Below, in pieces: positions 14,930-23,277 of a stretch of 64,000 bases of DNA. Under the pieces are notes generated by a model. That model saw only the letters and a list, made by a program, of their open reading frames with translations, was not told where the DNA came from and did no database searches. Location of the stretch: positions 2,046,001 to 2,110,000 of the forward strand of contig NZ_JACHMH010000001.1 of the NCBI RefSeq assembly GCF_014204915.1. The letters run 5' to 3'. The translations under genes were made by a program, and so were the position numbers. The first letter of the stretch is position 1. Every line of letters starts with the position of its first letter. Source of the DNA: Crossiella cryophila. Its GTDB lineage: Bacteria; Actinomycetota; Actinomycetes; Mycobacteriales; Pseudonocardiaceae.

Positions 14930-17049
14930 GCACGCACAACCGGATCAGCGGCCAGGTGTGGGCCAACCTGGTCGTGCAGGGCAGGGACATCACCGTGCAG
15001 CAGCCGGTGGTCCCGTCCCAGGCCCTGTCCGGGTTGCCACCACAGCCGGTCTTCGTCGGCCGCGACCGGGAGCTGGCCGAACTGCTCGACAGCCTGCGCG
15101 CGGGTTCGGTCGTGGTCACCGGCCTGCCCGGCGTCGGCAAGACCGCCCTGGCCGTCCGCGCCGCGCACGAGCTGCGCCCGGAGTTCCCCGGCGGCGTCCT
15201 GTTCCTGGACCTGCGCGGCTACGACACCCCCATCACCGGCGAACAGGCCCTCACCGACCTGCTCACCGCCCTCGGCGAACCCGCCCCCACCGGCCAGGAC
15301 GCCTGCGAACGCAGCTACCGCTCGGCTCTGCACCGCCACCAGCCCCTGCTCCTGGTCGCCGACAACGCCAGCACCACCACCCAGGTCCAGCCCCTGCTCC
15401 CCGACGGCCCACACCGCCTACTGGTCACCAGCCGCCACACCCTGGCCGACCTGGACGCCCGCCTGCTCGACCTGGCAGTGCTGCCACCAGCCGAGGCCGA
15501 GGCCCTGCTCGCCGAGTTGCTCCGCCAGGCCACCGGCGACGACTCCCGCCTCGGTCCGGAACTCGCCGACCTGGCTCGGTTGTGCGGCTATCTGCCCCTG
15601 GCGTTGCGCATCACCGCCGCCGACCTCGCCGCCCACCCCGGCCAGCCACTGTCCGCCCGGGGCCAGGCCCTGGCTGACGAACGGGAGTTGCTGTCCGAAC
15701 TGGAATTCGGCTCGGAGTTGGCGGTCCGGGCGTCTTTTGACCTGTCCTACCGGCAGTTGCCACCCGAGCAGGCCCGGATGTTCCGGCTGCTGCCGGTCAA
15801 TCCTGGCGAGCAGGTCAGCACCGAGGCGGCCGCGGCGATTGCCGACCTGTCCGAGCCCGCGGCGCGGCGGTTGCTGTCCGAGCTGGCTCGCGCACACCTG
15901 ATCGAGCAAGGCTCGCGCTGGGACCGGTGGCGGCTGCACGACCTGCTCGCCGCGTACGCCGCGGAGTTGCCGGAGGACGGTCGCGCACCGGCGCTGGGCC
16001 GCATGGTCCAGCACTACGGGCCGGTGGCCGAGCAGGCCAGTGATCACGTGATGAACAGGGACAATCCGCCGGACAACCGGTTCGCCACGCTCGCGGCGGC
16101 AATGGACTGGCTGGATCTGGAACACCGCACCCTGCTCGAGCTGGCCCACCTCGCCCGCGCGCACGAGGAGCACGGTCTGGTGCTCCTGCTGAGCACCACG
16201 CTGACCGCCTACCTCTCCCTGCGGCGCCGGGTCGCCGACCACGTCGAGCTGGCCTCGCTCGCGTTGGACTCCGCGATATCGCTTGCCAACCCGCAGATGC
16301 AGTACATGACCGCGGTGGAGTGCGCGGAGGCCCTGCTCGCCGCCGAGGCGGTCGAAGAGGCGGTGCGGTGTGCCGAGTACGCGGTGACCTTCGCCGAGCG
16401 GACCGAGGAGCCGCAGTTCGTGCTCAAGGCGCAGGGCACGCTCGGGGCGACGCTGCACCGGGCCGGGGACTTCGCGGCGCAACTCGAATGCCACCAGCGG
16501 CAGCTGGAACTCAGCCGCGAACTGGGACAACCCGGTGGGGTCGCGGACGCGCTCGCCGGTCTTGGCCGCGCCCACCTCGGGCTCGGTCGGGTCGATGAGG
16601 GGCTGGCGCTGGTCGCCGAGTCGGTGCGGATCTCCGGGCGGCGGGAAGCGCAGGCAATCGGGTGGTTTCGTCTTGCCGATGACTACCAACAGCTTGGCCG
16701 TGATGGCGAGGCAGCCGAGTGCCTCCAGCGTTTCGTCGGGCTGAGCCGCGAACTGGGGATCCGGCCGTTTCTGGCGGTCGGCCTGGTCCGGCTGTCCGGC
16801 AGTCACGCCAATCTGGGCCGGACCGCCGAGGCCATCGAGTGCGGCCGGGAGGCAGCGGAACTGGGCGAGCAGGTGGCGGATGACAGCGTGGCCGGATACG
16901 CGCTGGGCCTGCTCGGCTCACTGCTGGCCGACGCCGGACAACCGGAAGAAGCCCGGGACTGCCGGTCGCGGGCGCTGGCCATCGTGGAACGGCACCACGA
17001 GCCCGAGTTCCTCGAACTGGCCGAACTACTGCGCGCCGACCTCCGCTAA
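14926..17049 (+). CDS. STAND ATPase: NB-ARC domain with C-terminal TPR repeats
   Basis: 707 residues. The N-terminus carries a short RISGQVWANLVVQGRDITV segment of the kind found before NB-ARC domains in actinobacterial signalling proteins. The ATPase has Walker A GLPGVGKTA (66-74), Walker B LLLVADNA (Asp146), LLVTSR (165-170), a GxP-type GYLPLAL (221-227) and an MHD-like RLHDLL (336-341). From about 430 to 690 helical TPR units follow (for example RAGDFAAQLECHQRQLELSR). GTG 14926 overlaps the previous stop, so translation is coupled. There is no AfsR-type DNA-binding or BTAD domain and no catalytic effector domain, so output must come through a partner, plausibly the zinc-finger protein. A signalling or defence role is inference. 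Confidence 0.88.
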   Translation: MSTHNRISGQVWANLVVQGRDITVQQPVVPSQALSGLPPQPVFVGRDRELAELLDSLRAGSVVVTGLPGVGKTALAVRAAHELRPEFPGGVLFLDLRGYDTPITGEQALTDLLTALGEPAPTGQDACERSYRSALHRHQPLLLVADNASTTTQVQPLLPDGPHRLLVTSRHTLADLDARLLDLAVLPPAEAEALLAELLRQATGDDSRLGPELADLARLCGYLPLALRITAADLAAHPGQPLSARGQALADERELLSELEFGSELAVRASFDLSYRQLPPEQARMFRLLPVNPGEQVSTEAAAAIADLSEPAARRLLSELARAHLIEQGSRWDRWRLHDLLAAYAAELPEDGRAPALGRMVQHYGPVAEQASDHVMNRDNPPDNRFATLAAAMDWLDLEHRTLLELAHLARAHEEHGLVLLLSTTLTAYLSLRRRVADHVELASLALDSAISLANPQMQYMTAVECAEALLAAEAVEEAVRCAEYAVTFAERTEEPQFVLKAQGTLGATLHRAGDFAAQLECHQRQLELSRELGQPGGVADALAGLGRAHLGLGRVDEGLALVAESVRISGRREAQAIGWFRLADDYQQLGRDGEAAECLQRFVGLSRELGIRPFLAVGLVRLSGSHANLGRTAEAIECGREAAELGEQVADDSVAGYALGLLGSLLADAGQPEEARDCRSRALAIVERHHEPEFLELAELLRADLR

Positions 17050-17960
17050 CCCCGCCCCGCCCAGTCGTGCCACAACACCTTCCGGTTCCCGTTCACCCCG
17101 CGCCGCTCCCGCAACGTCGCAGGCAACCGCCGCAACACCTCCCCAAGCACCCCAACCCGTAACCCCACCCGGAAATTCGCCGCCCCCGAAGAATCCTTGC
17201 GCACCAACAACTTCACCGTGATCAGCCAGAACCGCACCAACTGCCACCCCGCCACCACCGCCGGCGCGCACCGCAACAGCATCAGCAACCGGTTCCGCTC
17301 ATTCCACCGGTGGAACCGCGGCGACCCCGGCTCCGAACTCGCCCCATGCCGGTGCCACACCACCGCCGACGGCACGCTCACCACCCGCCACCCGGCCAGC
17401 CGCAGCCGCCACGAGGTGTCGGTGTCCTCGTAGTAGCAGAAGAAATCCCCCGGCACCCCGCCCACCGAACGCAGCACCTCGGTGCGCAACAACGCCGCGC
17501 CGCCGCAGAAGCCGAACGGCTCGCCCACCTCGATCCGGTCCGCGCCGTGGCCGTCGGCGGTCAGCCGCACGCCAAGGGACTGGACCACGCCCTCCTCGGT
17601 GACCAGGCGGGAGCTGGCGGCTGCGGCCTTGGGGTCGGCGTCCAGGGCTGATTCCAGGGCGGCCAGCCAGCGGGGTTCGGGGGCGGCGTCGTCGTTGAGC
17701 CAGGCCATGTAGGGCGTGTCGACGATGGAGAGGGCGGATTCCAGTGCGCCGGCGTAGCCCGCGTTCTCGTCCAGGCGGAGGATGGTGCCGGACATCGGGT
17801 GCTCGGCCAGCAACTGGGCGGTGCCGTCGTCGCTGGCGTTGTCCACGATGATTGTCCACAGTGGACGGGTTTGCGCGGACAGGGCGTCCAGGCAGTCCAC
17901 GATGTGGTCCCGGCCGCGCCAGGTGACGACGACGACCGTCGTGCGGGGCTGCTGCGACAT
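17046..17960 (-). CDS. Glycosyltransferase family 2
   Basis: 304 residues, GT-A fold. TTVVVVTWRGRDHIVDCLDA forms the nucleotide strand, MAWLNDDAAPEP the acidic metal site, and FFCYYEDTDTSWRLRLAGW the region with the catalytic acid. A hydrophobic stretch near 238-255 may bind the membrane. It resembles rhamnosyltransferase-like enzymes in length and order of motifs. Its end overlaps the convergent STAND gene by 4 nt. It is divergent from the GT4 gene at 18003, with only about 40 bp between the starts. Confidence 0.88.
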   Translation of the reverse strand: MSQQPRTTVVVVTWRGRDHIVDCLDALSAQTRPLWTIIVDNASDDGTAQLLAEHPMSGTILRLDENAGYAGALESALSIVDTPYMAWLNDDAAPEPRWLAALESALDADPKAAAASSRLVTEEGVVQSLGVRLTADGHGADRIEVGEPFGFCGGAALLRTEVLRSVGGVPGDFFCYYEDTDTSWRLRLAGWRVVSVPSAVVWHRHGASSEPGSPRFHRWNERNRLLMLLRCAPAVVAGWQLVRFWLITVKLLVRKDSSGAANFRVGLRVGVLGEVLRRLPATLRERRGVNGNRKVLWHDWAGRG

Positions 17961-18002
17961 GCGGTGGACGTTAATGCGTCGGCGACGTGGCAGGCTGACC
18001 GG

Positions 18003-19133
18003 ATGCCCGAGCTAGTCGTGCTCACCGAACAGCTCCTCGCCCCCGTCCCCGGCGGCACCGGTCGTTACACCAGGGAGCTGGCCGCGGCGCTGGCGGCGAC
18101 CGCGCCGGCGGGCTGGGAGGTGACCGGGGTGATCGCCCGGCATCCCGATCCGACCGCGGCGGTGATCCCCGGGGTGCTCGGGCCGCGGATGCTGCCGTTG
18201 CCGCGGCGGGCGCTGACGCTGGCCTGGCAGTACGGACTGCCGCTGTGGCCGGGCGGGGACTCGGTGCACGCGCCGACCCCGCTGGCCCCGGCCGCCCCGC
18301 GCCGCGGTCGCGGGCTGGTGGTCACCGTGCACGACACCGTGCCGTGGACGCACCCGGAGACCCTCACCCGCCGCGGCGTGGCCTGGCACCGGTCGGTGAT
18401 CGGCCGGGCGGTGCGCCGGGCGGACGCGCTGGTGGTGCCGACCGCGGCGGTGGAGACCGAACTCGCCCGGTTCGTGCCGGGGCCGGCCAGGGTGCACGTG
18501 GTGGGGGAGGGGGTGGCGAGTGTGCTCACCGCGGCCATCCCGGCCGATTCGGCCACCACCATCGTCCGGCGGCTGGGGCTGCCCGAGCGGTACGTGCTGG
18601 CCGTGGGCACCGTGGAGCCACGCAAGGGCATCGACGTGCTGATCGAGGCGATGGCCCGGCCGACCGCGCCCGAACTGCCGTTGGTGCTGGTCGGGCCGCC
18701 CGGGTGGGGCGGGGTGTCGGTGGGGGAGCTGGCCCGGCGGCACGGGCTGGCGCCGGAGCGGCTGGTGGTGCTCGGGCGGATCAGCGACCGGGAGCTGTCC
18801 GTGGTGCTCGGCCGGGCCACCGTGCTGGCCGCGCCCAGCCGGGCCGAGGGCTTCGGACTGCCGGTCTTGGAGGCGATGGCCGCCGGGGTGCCGGTGGTGC
18901 ATTCGGACGCGCCCGCGCTGGCCGAGGTCGCCGGGGGCGCGGGCATCGCCGTGCCGCGTGGTGACGCGACGGCGCTGGCGGCGGCGTTGCGGCAGGTCAG
19001 TGGCGATCCGCGGCGGGCGGCCACGATGGTCGAGGCTGGTCTGCGGCGGGCCGGGCGGTATGGCTGGCGAGCCGCGGCCGAGGCGGTCTGGCGGGTGCAC
19101 GTGGAGCTGTACCGGCGTCCCACTCGCGGGTGA
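18003..19133 (+). CDS. Glycosyltransferase family 4 (GT-B)
   Basis: 376 residues. The N-terminal GGTGRYTRELAAAL loop, then TVHDTVPWTHPETL mid-protein, YVLAVGTVEPRKGID at the start of the donor domain and AEGFGLPVLEAMAAGVPVV (the EX7E nucleotide-sugar site). ATG 18003 is preferred over upstream in-frame codons because these lie antisense to the divergent GT2 gene. No Shine-Dalgarno is obvious. Likely an envelope glycan enzyme acting with the neighbouring glycosyltransferases; donor and acceptor unknown. Confidence 0.88.
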   Translation: MPELVVLTEQLLAPVPGGTGRYTRELAAALAATAPAGWEVTGVIARHPDPTAAVIPGVLGPRMLPLPRRALTLAWQYGLPLWPGGDSVHAPTPLAPAAPRRGRGLVVTVHDTVPWTHPETLTRRGVAWHRSVIGRAVRRADALVVPTAAVETELARFVPGPARVHVVGEGVASVLTAAIPADSATTIVRRLGLPERYVLAVGTVEPRKGIDVLIEAMARPTAPELPLVLVGPPGWGGVSVGELARRHGLAPERLVVLGRISDRELSVVLGRATVLAAPSRAEGFGLPVLEAMAAGVPVVHSDAPALAEVAGGAGIAVPRGDATALAAALRQVSGDPRRAATMVEAGLRRAGRYGWRAAAEAVWRVHVELYRRPTRG

Positions 19134-19216
19134 TCAAGGGCAGCGTGACCAGCTGCTGAACCTGAGAAGTTCGCATTCCAGCAATGCGTTGTTCGGGCTG
19201 GCCTTAGTCTGCATGG

Positions 19217-20368
19217 GTGGCGCAAGCAGAACCCAGCGTGTTGATCGACGCGACGGCCGTCCCGGCGGACCGCGGTGGCGTCGGTCGATACGTGGATTCG
19301 CTGGTCGCCGCGCTGGACGCGGACGGGGCCCGGATCAGCGTGGTCTGCCAGCCAAGGGACGCCGAGCTGTACCACCAGATGGCCCCCGGCTCCCGGATCG
19401 TGGTCGCCACCGAGTCGGTGGCCACCCGCACCGCCCGGCTCACCTGGGAGCAGAGCAGCCTGCCGGTGCTGGCCAGGCGGCTCGCGGTGCAGGTCGTGCA
19501 CTCCCCGCACTACACGTTGCCGCTGGTCAACCCGGTCGCCTCGGTGGTCACCCTGCACGATGCCACCTTCTTCACCGACTCCGCGCTGCACTCCCCGGTC
19601 AAGTCCCGGTTCTTCCGCGGCTGGACCAGGGCCTCGCTGCGCCGCGCCGAGGTCTGCGTGGTGCCGTCCAAGGCCACCGCGACCGAGCTGGTGCGGGTGG
19701 CGGGCGCGGACCGGCGGATGCTGCAGGTCGCCCCGCACGGGGTGGACGCCGACCGCTTCCACCCGCCCGCGCCGGAGGAGGTGGCCGCGGTCCGCGCCGA
19801 ACTGGACCTGACCGACACCCCCTACGTGGCCTTCCTCGGCGCGCTGGAACCACGCAAGAACGTGCCCGCGCTGATCCGCGGCTTCGCCAGGGCCTGCCGC
19901 GGCCGGGTCAACCCGCCCGCGCTGGTGCTGGCCGGTCAGCCGGGCTGGGACACCCACGTGGAACGCGCGCTGGACTCGGTGCCGCACCGGTTGCGGGTGA
20001 TCAGGGCCGGGTACGTGCCGTTCGAGCGCCTCTCCGGCCTGCTCGGCGGCGCCGACCTGGTCGCCTACCCGAGTCTGGGCGAGGGTTTCGGGCTGCCCGT
20101 GCTGGAGGCGATGGCCTGCGGCGCGTGCGTGCTGACCACCCGGCGGCTGAGCCTGCCCGAGGTCGGCGGCGACGCGGTCGCCTACTGCGGGGTCGGCGCG
20201 GGCGACATCGCCGCCGCGGTGGCCGAACTGCTGGACGACCCGGCCCGCCGCGCCGGACTGGCCACCGCCGCCCAGCAGCGGGCCAAGGACTTCTCCTGGC
20301 AGGTCAGCGCGGTCAAACACCGCGAGGCCTACGCCAGGGCGGACGTGCTGCACCGCCGGGGTCGCTGA
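19217..20368 (+). CDS. Glycosyltransferase family 4 (GT-B)
   Basis: 383 residues, close in layout to the preceding GT4. SVLIDATAVPADRGGVGRYV starts the acceptor domain, HDATFFTDSALHS follows, then YVAFLGALEPRKNVPA and GEGFGLPVLEAMACGACVL for the donor site. GTG 19217 has no ribosome site but TAGTCT lies at 19205-19210, 6 nt before it, which suggests a leaderless message. It lies 19 nt upstream of wbbL and could share its transcript. Role: envelope polysaccharide assembly, substrate unknown. Confidence 0.88.
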   Translation: MAQAEPSVLIDATAVPADRGGVGRYVDSLVAALDADGARISVVCQPRDAELYHQMAPGSRIVVATESVATRTARLTWEQSSLPVLARRLAVQVVHSPHYTLPLVNPVASVVTLHDATFFTDSALHSPVKSRFFRGWTRASLRRAEVCVVPSKATATELVRVAGADRRMLQVAPHGVDADRFHPPAPEEVAAVRAELDLTDTPYVAFLGALEPRKNVPALIRGFARACRGRVNPPALVLAGQPGWDTHVERALDSVPHRLRVIRAGYVPFERLSGLLGGADLVAYPSLGEGFGLPVLEAMACGACVLTTRRLSLPEVGGDAVAYCGVGAGDIAAAVAELLDDPARRAGLATAAQQRAKDFSWQVSAVKHREAYARADVLHRRGR

Positions 20369-20387
20369 GACGGCAGAATGTCTCGGC

Positions 20388-21266
20388 GTGGCCGAGCAGA
20401 AGCAGTACGGAGATCGCCTCGCCGTCATCACCGTGACCTACTCGCCCGGCAAGACGCTGGAGCGGTTCCTGGACACCCTGGACGAGGCGAGCAGCCAGTC
20501 ACCCGTGACCGTCGTGCTGGCCGACAACGGCTCGGTGGACGGCGCGCCCGAGCAGGCCGCGGCCGAGCGGGAGCACGTCCAGCTGCTGGTCATCGGCGAG
20601 AACGTCGGCTACGGCACCGCGGCCAACCGCGGCGTGGTCCAGCTCCCGGCCGAGTACGGCTGGGTCGTGGTCGCCAACCCGGACCTGGAATGGGGCCCCG
20701 GCTCCCTGGACACCCTGCGCGAGGCCGCCAAGCGCTGGCCCCGGGCCGGCGCGTTCGGCCCCCTGATCCGCGAACCCAACGGCGAGGTCTACCCCTCGGC
20801 CCGCCTGGTCCCGTCCCTGGGCCGCGGCGTGGGCCACGCCCTGTTCAGCAAGCTGTGGCCGGGCAACCCGTGGACCCGCGCCTACCGCCAGGAGGACCGC
20901 GCCGTCGGCGAACGCCCCGCGGGCTGGCTGTCCGGCTCCTGCCTGCTGCTGCGCCGCGAGGCATTCGACTCCATCCACGGCTTCGACCCCCGCTACTTCA
21001 TGTTCTTCGAGGACGTCGACCTTGGCGACCGCCTCGGCAAGGCAGGCTGGCAGAACATCTACGTCCCGGCGGCCGAGGTGATGCACATCGGCGGCGTCTC
21101 CACCGCCAAGGTCAAACCCAAGATGCTCGCCGCCCACCACGACAGCGCCTACCGCTTCCTGGCCGACCGCAACCCCGGCCCCCTCAACGCCCCCCTCCGC
21201 CTGGCCATCAAACTCGGCCTGGCCCTCCGCCTGAAACTCGAAACCCGAGGCACCCCCCGCCCATAA
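20388..21266 (+). CDS. wbbL: Rhamnosyltransferase WbbL (decaprenyl-PP-GlcNAc rhamnosyltransferase)
   Basis: 292 residues, GT2. WbbL transfers L-rhamnose from dTDP-rhamnose to GlcNAc-PP-decaprenol, completing the linker that joins arabinogalactan to peptidoglycan. LAVITVTYSPGKTLERFLDT, NVGYGTAANRGV, VVANPDLEWG (metal site) and YFMFFEDVDLGDRLGKAGW (catalytic region) are in the expected order. The assignment rests on these motifs plus synteny: the mannose-1-phosphate guanylyltransferase, fbiA/B and whiB2 follow as in Rv3265c-Rv3260c. GTG 20388 is the start. The end runs straight into a 22-nt repeat array whose first unit overlaps the stop codon. Confidence 0.88.
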   Translation: MAEQKQYGDRLAVITVTYSPGKTLERFLDTLDEASSQSPVTVVLADNGSVDGAPEQAAAEREHVQLLVIGENVGYGTAANRGVVQLPAEYGWVVVANPDLEWGPGSLDTLREAAKRWPRAGAFGPLIREPNGEVYPSARLVPSLGRGVGHALFSKLWPGNPWTRAYRQEDRAVGERPAGWLSGSCLLLRREAFDSIHGFDPRYFMFFEDVDLGDRLGKAGWQNIYVPAAEVMHIGGVSTAKVKPKMLAAHHDSAYRFLADRNPGPLNAPLRLAIKLGLALRLKLETRGTPRP

Positions 21267-21403
21267 CGGCCAACCCGCCGTACAACAACGGCCAACACGC
21301 GGTACAAGAACGGCCAACACTCGGTACGACAACGGCCAACACGCCGGGCGAGGGTTCGACCCTCCGCGCGTGTTGGCCGTTGTGGGACGGTGTGTTGGCC
21401 GTT
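21265..21403. repeat. 22-nt period repeat array, four direct and two inverted units
   Basis: The core AACGGCCAAC(A/C)C starts at 21265, 21287, 21309 and 21331, exactly 22 nt apart, with tails of the type GCGGTACRAG. The reverse complement GTGTTGGCCGTT occurs at 21370-21381 and 21392-21403, again 22 nt apart. The two halves can fold into a long hairpin between the convergent wbbL and Pro/Gln-rich genes. It may terminate both or be a dispersed intergenic repeat. There are no spacers, so it is not a CRISPR. Confidence 0.85.
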
Positions 21404-21412
21404 ATGGGTGGC

Positions 21413-21976
21413 TTAGGAGCGGCGTTCCGGCCATTGCGGAGGCTGTGGCTGTCCCTGCTGGTGCTGCGGGGGTTGACCCTGCTGTGGTTGCGGAGGCTGC
21501 TGTTGCGGATGGCCGCCGTTCTGCGGTCCACCCGGTTGCTGCTGCATCGGCTGGGTCGGCTGCGGATGCTGCTGCATCGGCTGCCCCTGATGCGGGTGAC
21601 CCATCGGCTGCGTCGGTTGCGCGTGCGGCGTTGGTTGCCCGTGCTGCATCGGTTGCGTGGGCTGGTGCCCGTGCGGCGGCCTCGGCATCGGTGGCATGGT
21701 CTGCGGCCCGTGACCTTGGGCACCCTGGTGCAGGTGTGGGGATTGCCCGTGTTGTGGGCCGTACCCTGCCTGCATGGCCTGGACCGCCTCCGGTGACAGG
21801 ATCACGGTTGAGTCCGGGTCCGCGTGGTGCGGATCGTTCGCCGCGACCACGATGCGCGGTATCTGTACCGTGTTGGCCGCATCCATCGGCGAGGTTGCGT
21901 CGTCTGGTGTGACGACGAAGGAGCCACGCGCCCTGGCACGGGCTAGCAGCTCATCGGCCCGTTCGCGGGGATCCAT
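21413..21976 (-). CDS. Hypothetical protein with Pro/Gln/His-rich C-terminus
   Basis: 187 residues. The N-terminal 75 residues are ordinary (MDPRERADELLARARARGSF, then NTVQIPRIVVAAND and STVILSPEAVQAMQ); the rest is low complexity, rich in Pro, Gln, His and Gly with repeated QPTQPM and GQPMQQ units. ATG 21976 follows GGAGAGG. No membrane segment or signal peptide is present. It sits back to back with the mannose-1-phosphate guanylyltransferase gene. The disordered tail suggests a scaffold or binding role, but nothing specific can be said. Confidence 0.75.
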   Translation of the reverse strand: MDPRERADELLARARARGSFVVTPDDATSPMDAANTVQIPRIVVAANDPHHADPDSTVILSPEAVQAMQAGYGPQHGQSPHLHQGAQGHGPQTMPPMPRPPHGHQPTQPMQHGQPTPHAQPTQPMGHPHQGQPMQQHPQPTQPMQQQPGGPQNGGHPQQQPPQPQQGQPPQHQQGQPQPPQWPERRS

Positions 21977-22155
21977 CGCGCTGGCCTCTCCTGCGTTGCC
22001 TCGTCGCCTGGGGCGGATTTGCCGGCAGGCGGATACGGAGATCATCCCTCACGCTGTGGTGGTCGCTCTCCGGAGCCGCCGGTCGCCTGGTCCGGGTTCT
22101 CTGCAAGAGTATTCCGTTCCAGGCGGTCTCGTCAGGGTGAAGGAGGAGTAACGGC

Positions 22156-23277
22156 ATGTCGGCCAGTCCGGCACCAGTCGAGAAGCAGGGGGAACGCGTG
22201 GAAAAACTGTCCGGGGTCGACGCGGTGGTGCTGGTCGGCGGCCAGGGCACCCGGTTGCGTCCGCTGACGCTGTCCGCGCCCAAGCCGATGCTGCCCACCG
22301 CTGGTGTTCCGTTTCTCACCCACCTGCTGTCCCGGATCCGGGCCGCGGGCATCACCCACGTGGTGCTGGGCACCTCCTACAAGGCCTCGGTCTTCGAGGA
22401 GTACTTCGGTGACGGGTCCCGGCTGGGCCTGGAACTGGAGTACGTGGTCGAGGACACCCCGCTGGGCACCGGCGGCGGTATCCGCAACGCGGCCAGCCGC
22501 CTGCGCGCCGAGCACATCATGGTCTTCAACGGCGACATCCTCTCCGGCGTCGATCTCGGCGCCGTCGCGCACAGCCACCTGGACAACGACGCCGACGTCA
22601 CCCTGCACCTGGTGAAGGTCGCCGACCCGCGTGCCTTCGGCTGCGTGCCCACCGACGCCGACGGCCGGGTGCTCGCCTTCCTGGAGAAGACCGAGAACCC
22701 GCCTGCGGACCAGATCAACGCCGGTTGCTACGTCTTCAAGCGCTCCGTGCTGGAGGAGATCCCGGCCGACCGCCCGGTGTCGGTGGAACGCGAGACCTTC
22801 CCCGGCCTGCTGGAGCGCGGCGCCCGGCTGCAGGGCCACGTGGACACCTCGTACTGGCTGGACCTTGGCACCCCGGCGGCCTTCGTCAAGGGCTCCGCGG
22901 ACCTGGTCCGCGGGCTGGCGCCCTCCGACGCGCTGCCCGGCCCCACCGGCGAGGCCATCGTGCTGGACGGCGCGCTGGTCCGCGAGGGCGCCAAGCTGGT
23001 CAACGGCAGCACCATCGGCGCGGGCGCCCAGGTCGGCCCCGGCGCGACCGTGGACGGCTCGGTGGTCTTCGACGGCGCGGTGATCGGTGCGAACGCGGTC
23101 GTGACCGGTTCGGTGATCGGCGCCAACGCGCGGATCGGCGACGGTGCGGTGCTGCGTGGCGCGGTCATCGGCGACGGCGCCGTGGTCGGCGCCCGCTGCG
23201 AACTCCTGGAGGGCCTGCGGCTGTGGCCGGGCGCCTCCCTCGCCGACGGCTCGGTGCGCTTCTCGCACGACGCATGA
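22156..23277 (+). CDS. Mannose-1-phosphate guanylyltransferase (Rv3264c-like)
   Basis: 373 residues. It would make GDP-mannose from mannose-1-phosphate and GTP, feeding mannosylated envelope glycans. AVVLVGGQGTRLRPLTLSAP is the nucleotidyltransferase signature with the catalytic Arg; NAASRLRAEHIMVFNGDIL carries the metal Asp. The C-terminal third is a left-handed beta-helix of hexapeptides (GAGAQVGPGATVDGSVVFDG). ATG 22156 follows AAGGAGGAG. Identity as guanylyl rather than glucose-1-phosphate transferase rests on synteny with wbbL and fbiB. The stop overlaps the next start (ATGA). Confidence 0.86.
   Translation: MSASPAPVEKQGERVEKLSGVDAVVLVGGQGTRLRPLTLSAPKPMLPTAGVPFLTHLLSRIRAAGITHVVLGTSYKASVFEEYFGDGSRLGLELEYVVEDTPLGTGGGIRNAASRLRAEHIMVFNGDILSGVDLGAVAHSHLDNDADVTLHLVKVADPRAFGCVPTDADGRVLAFLEKTENPPADQINAGCYVFKRSVLEEIPADRPVSVERETFPGLLERGARLQGHVDTSYWLDLGTPAAFVKGSADLVRGLAPSDALPGPTGEAIVLDGALVREGAKLVNGSTIGAGAQVGPGATVDGSVVFDGAVIGANAVVTGSVIGANARIGDGAVLRGAVIGDGAVVGARCELLEGLRLWPGASLADGSVRFSHDA

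Noticed and set aside
21265-21403. CRISPR array
   Set aside because: The 22-nt units are contiguous with no unique spacers, and part of the array is inverted.
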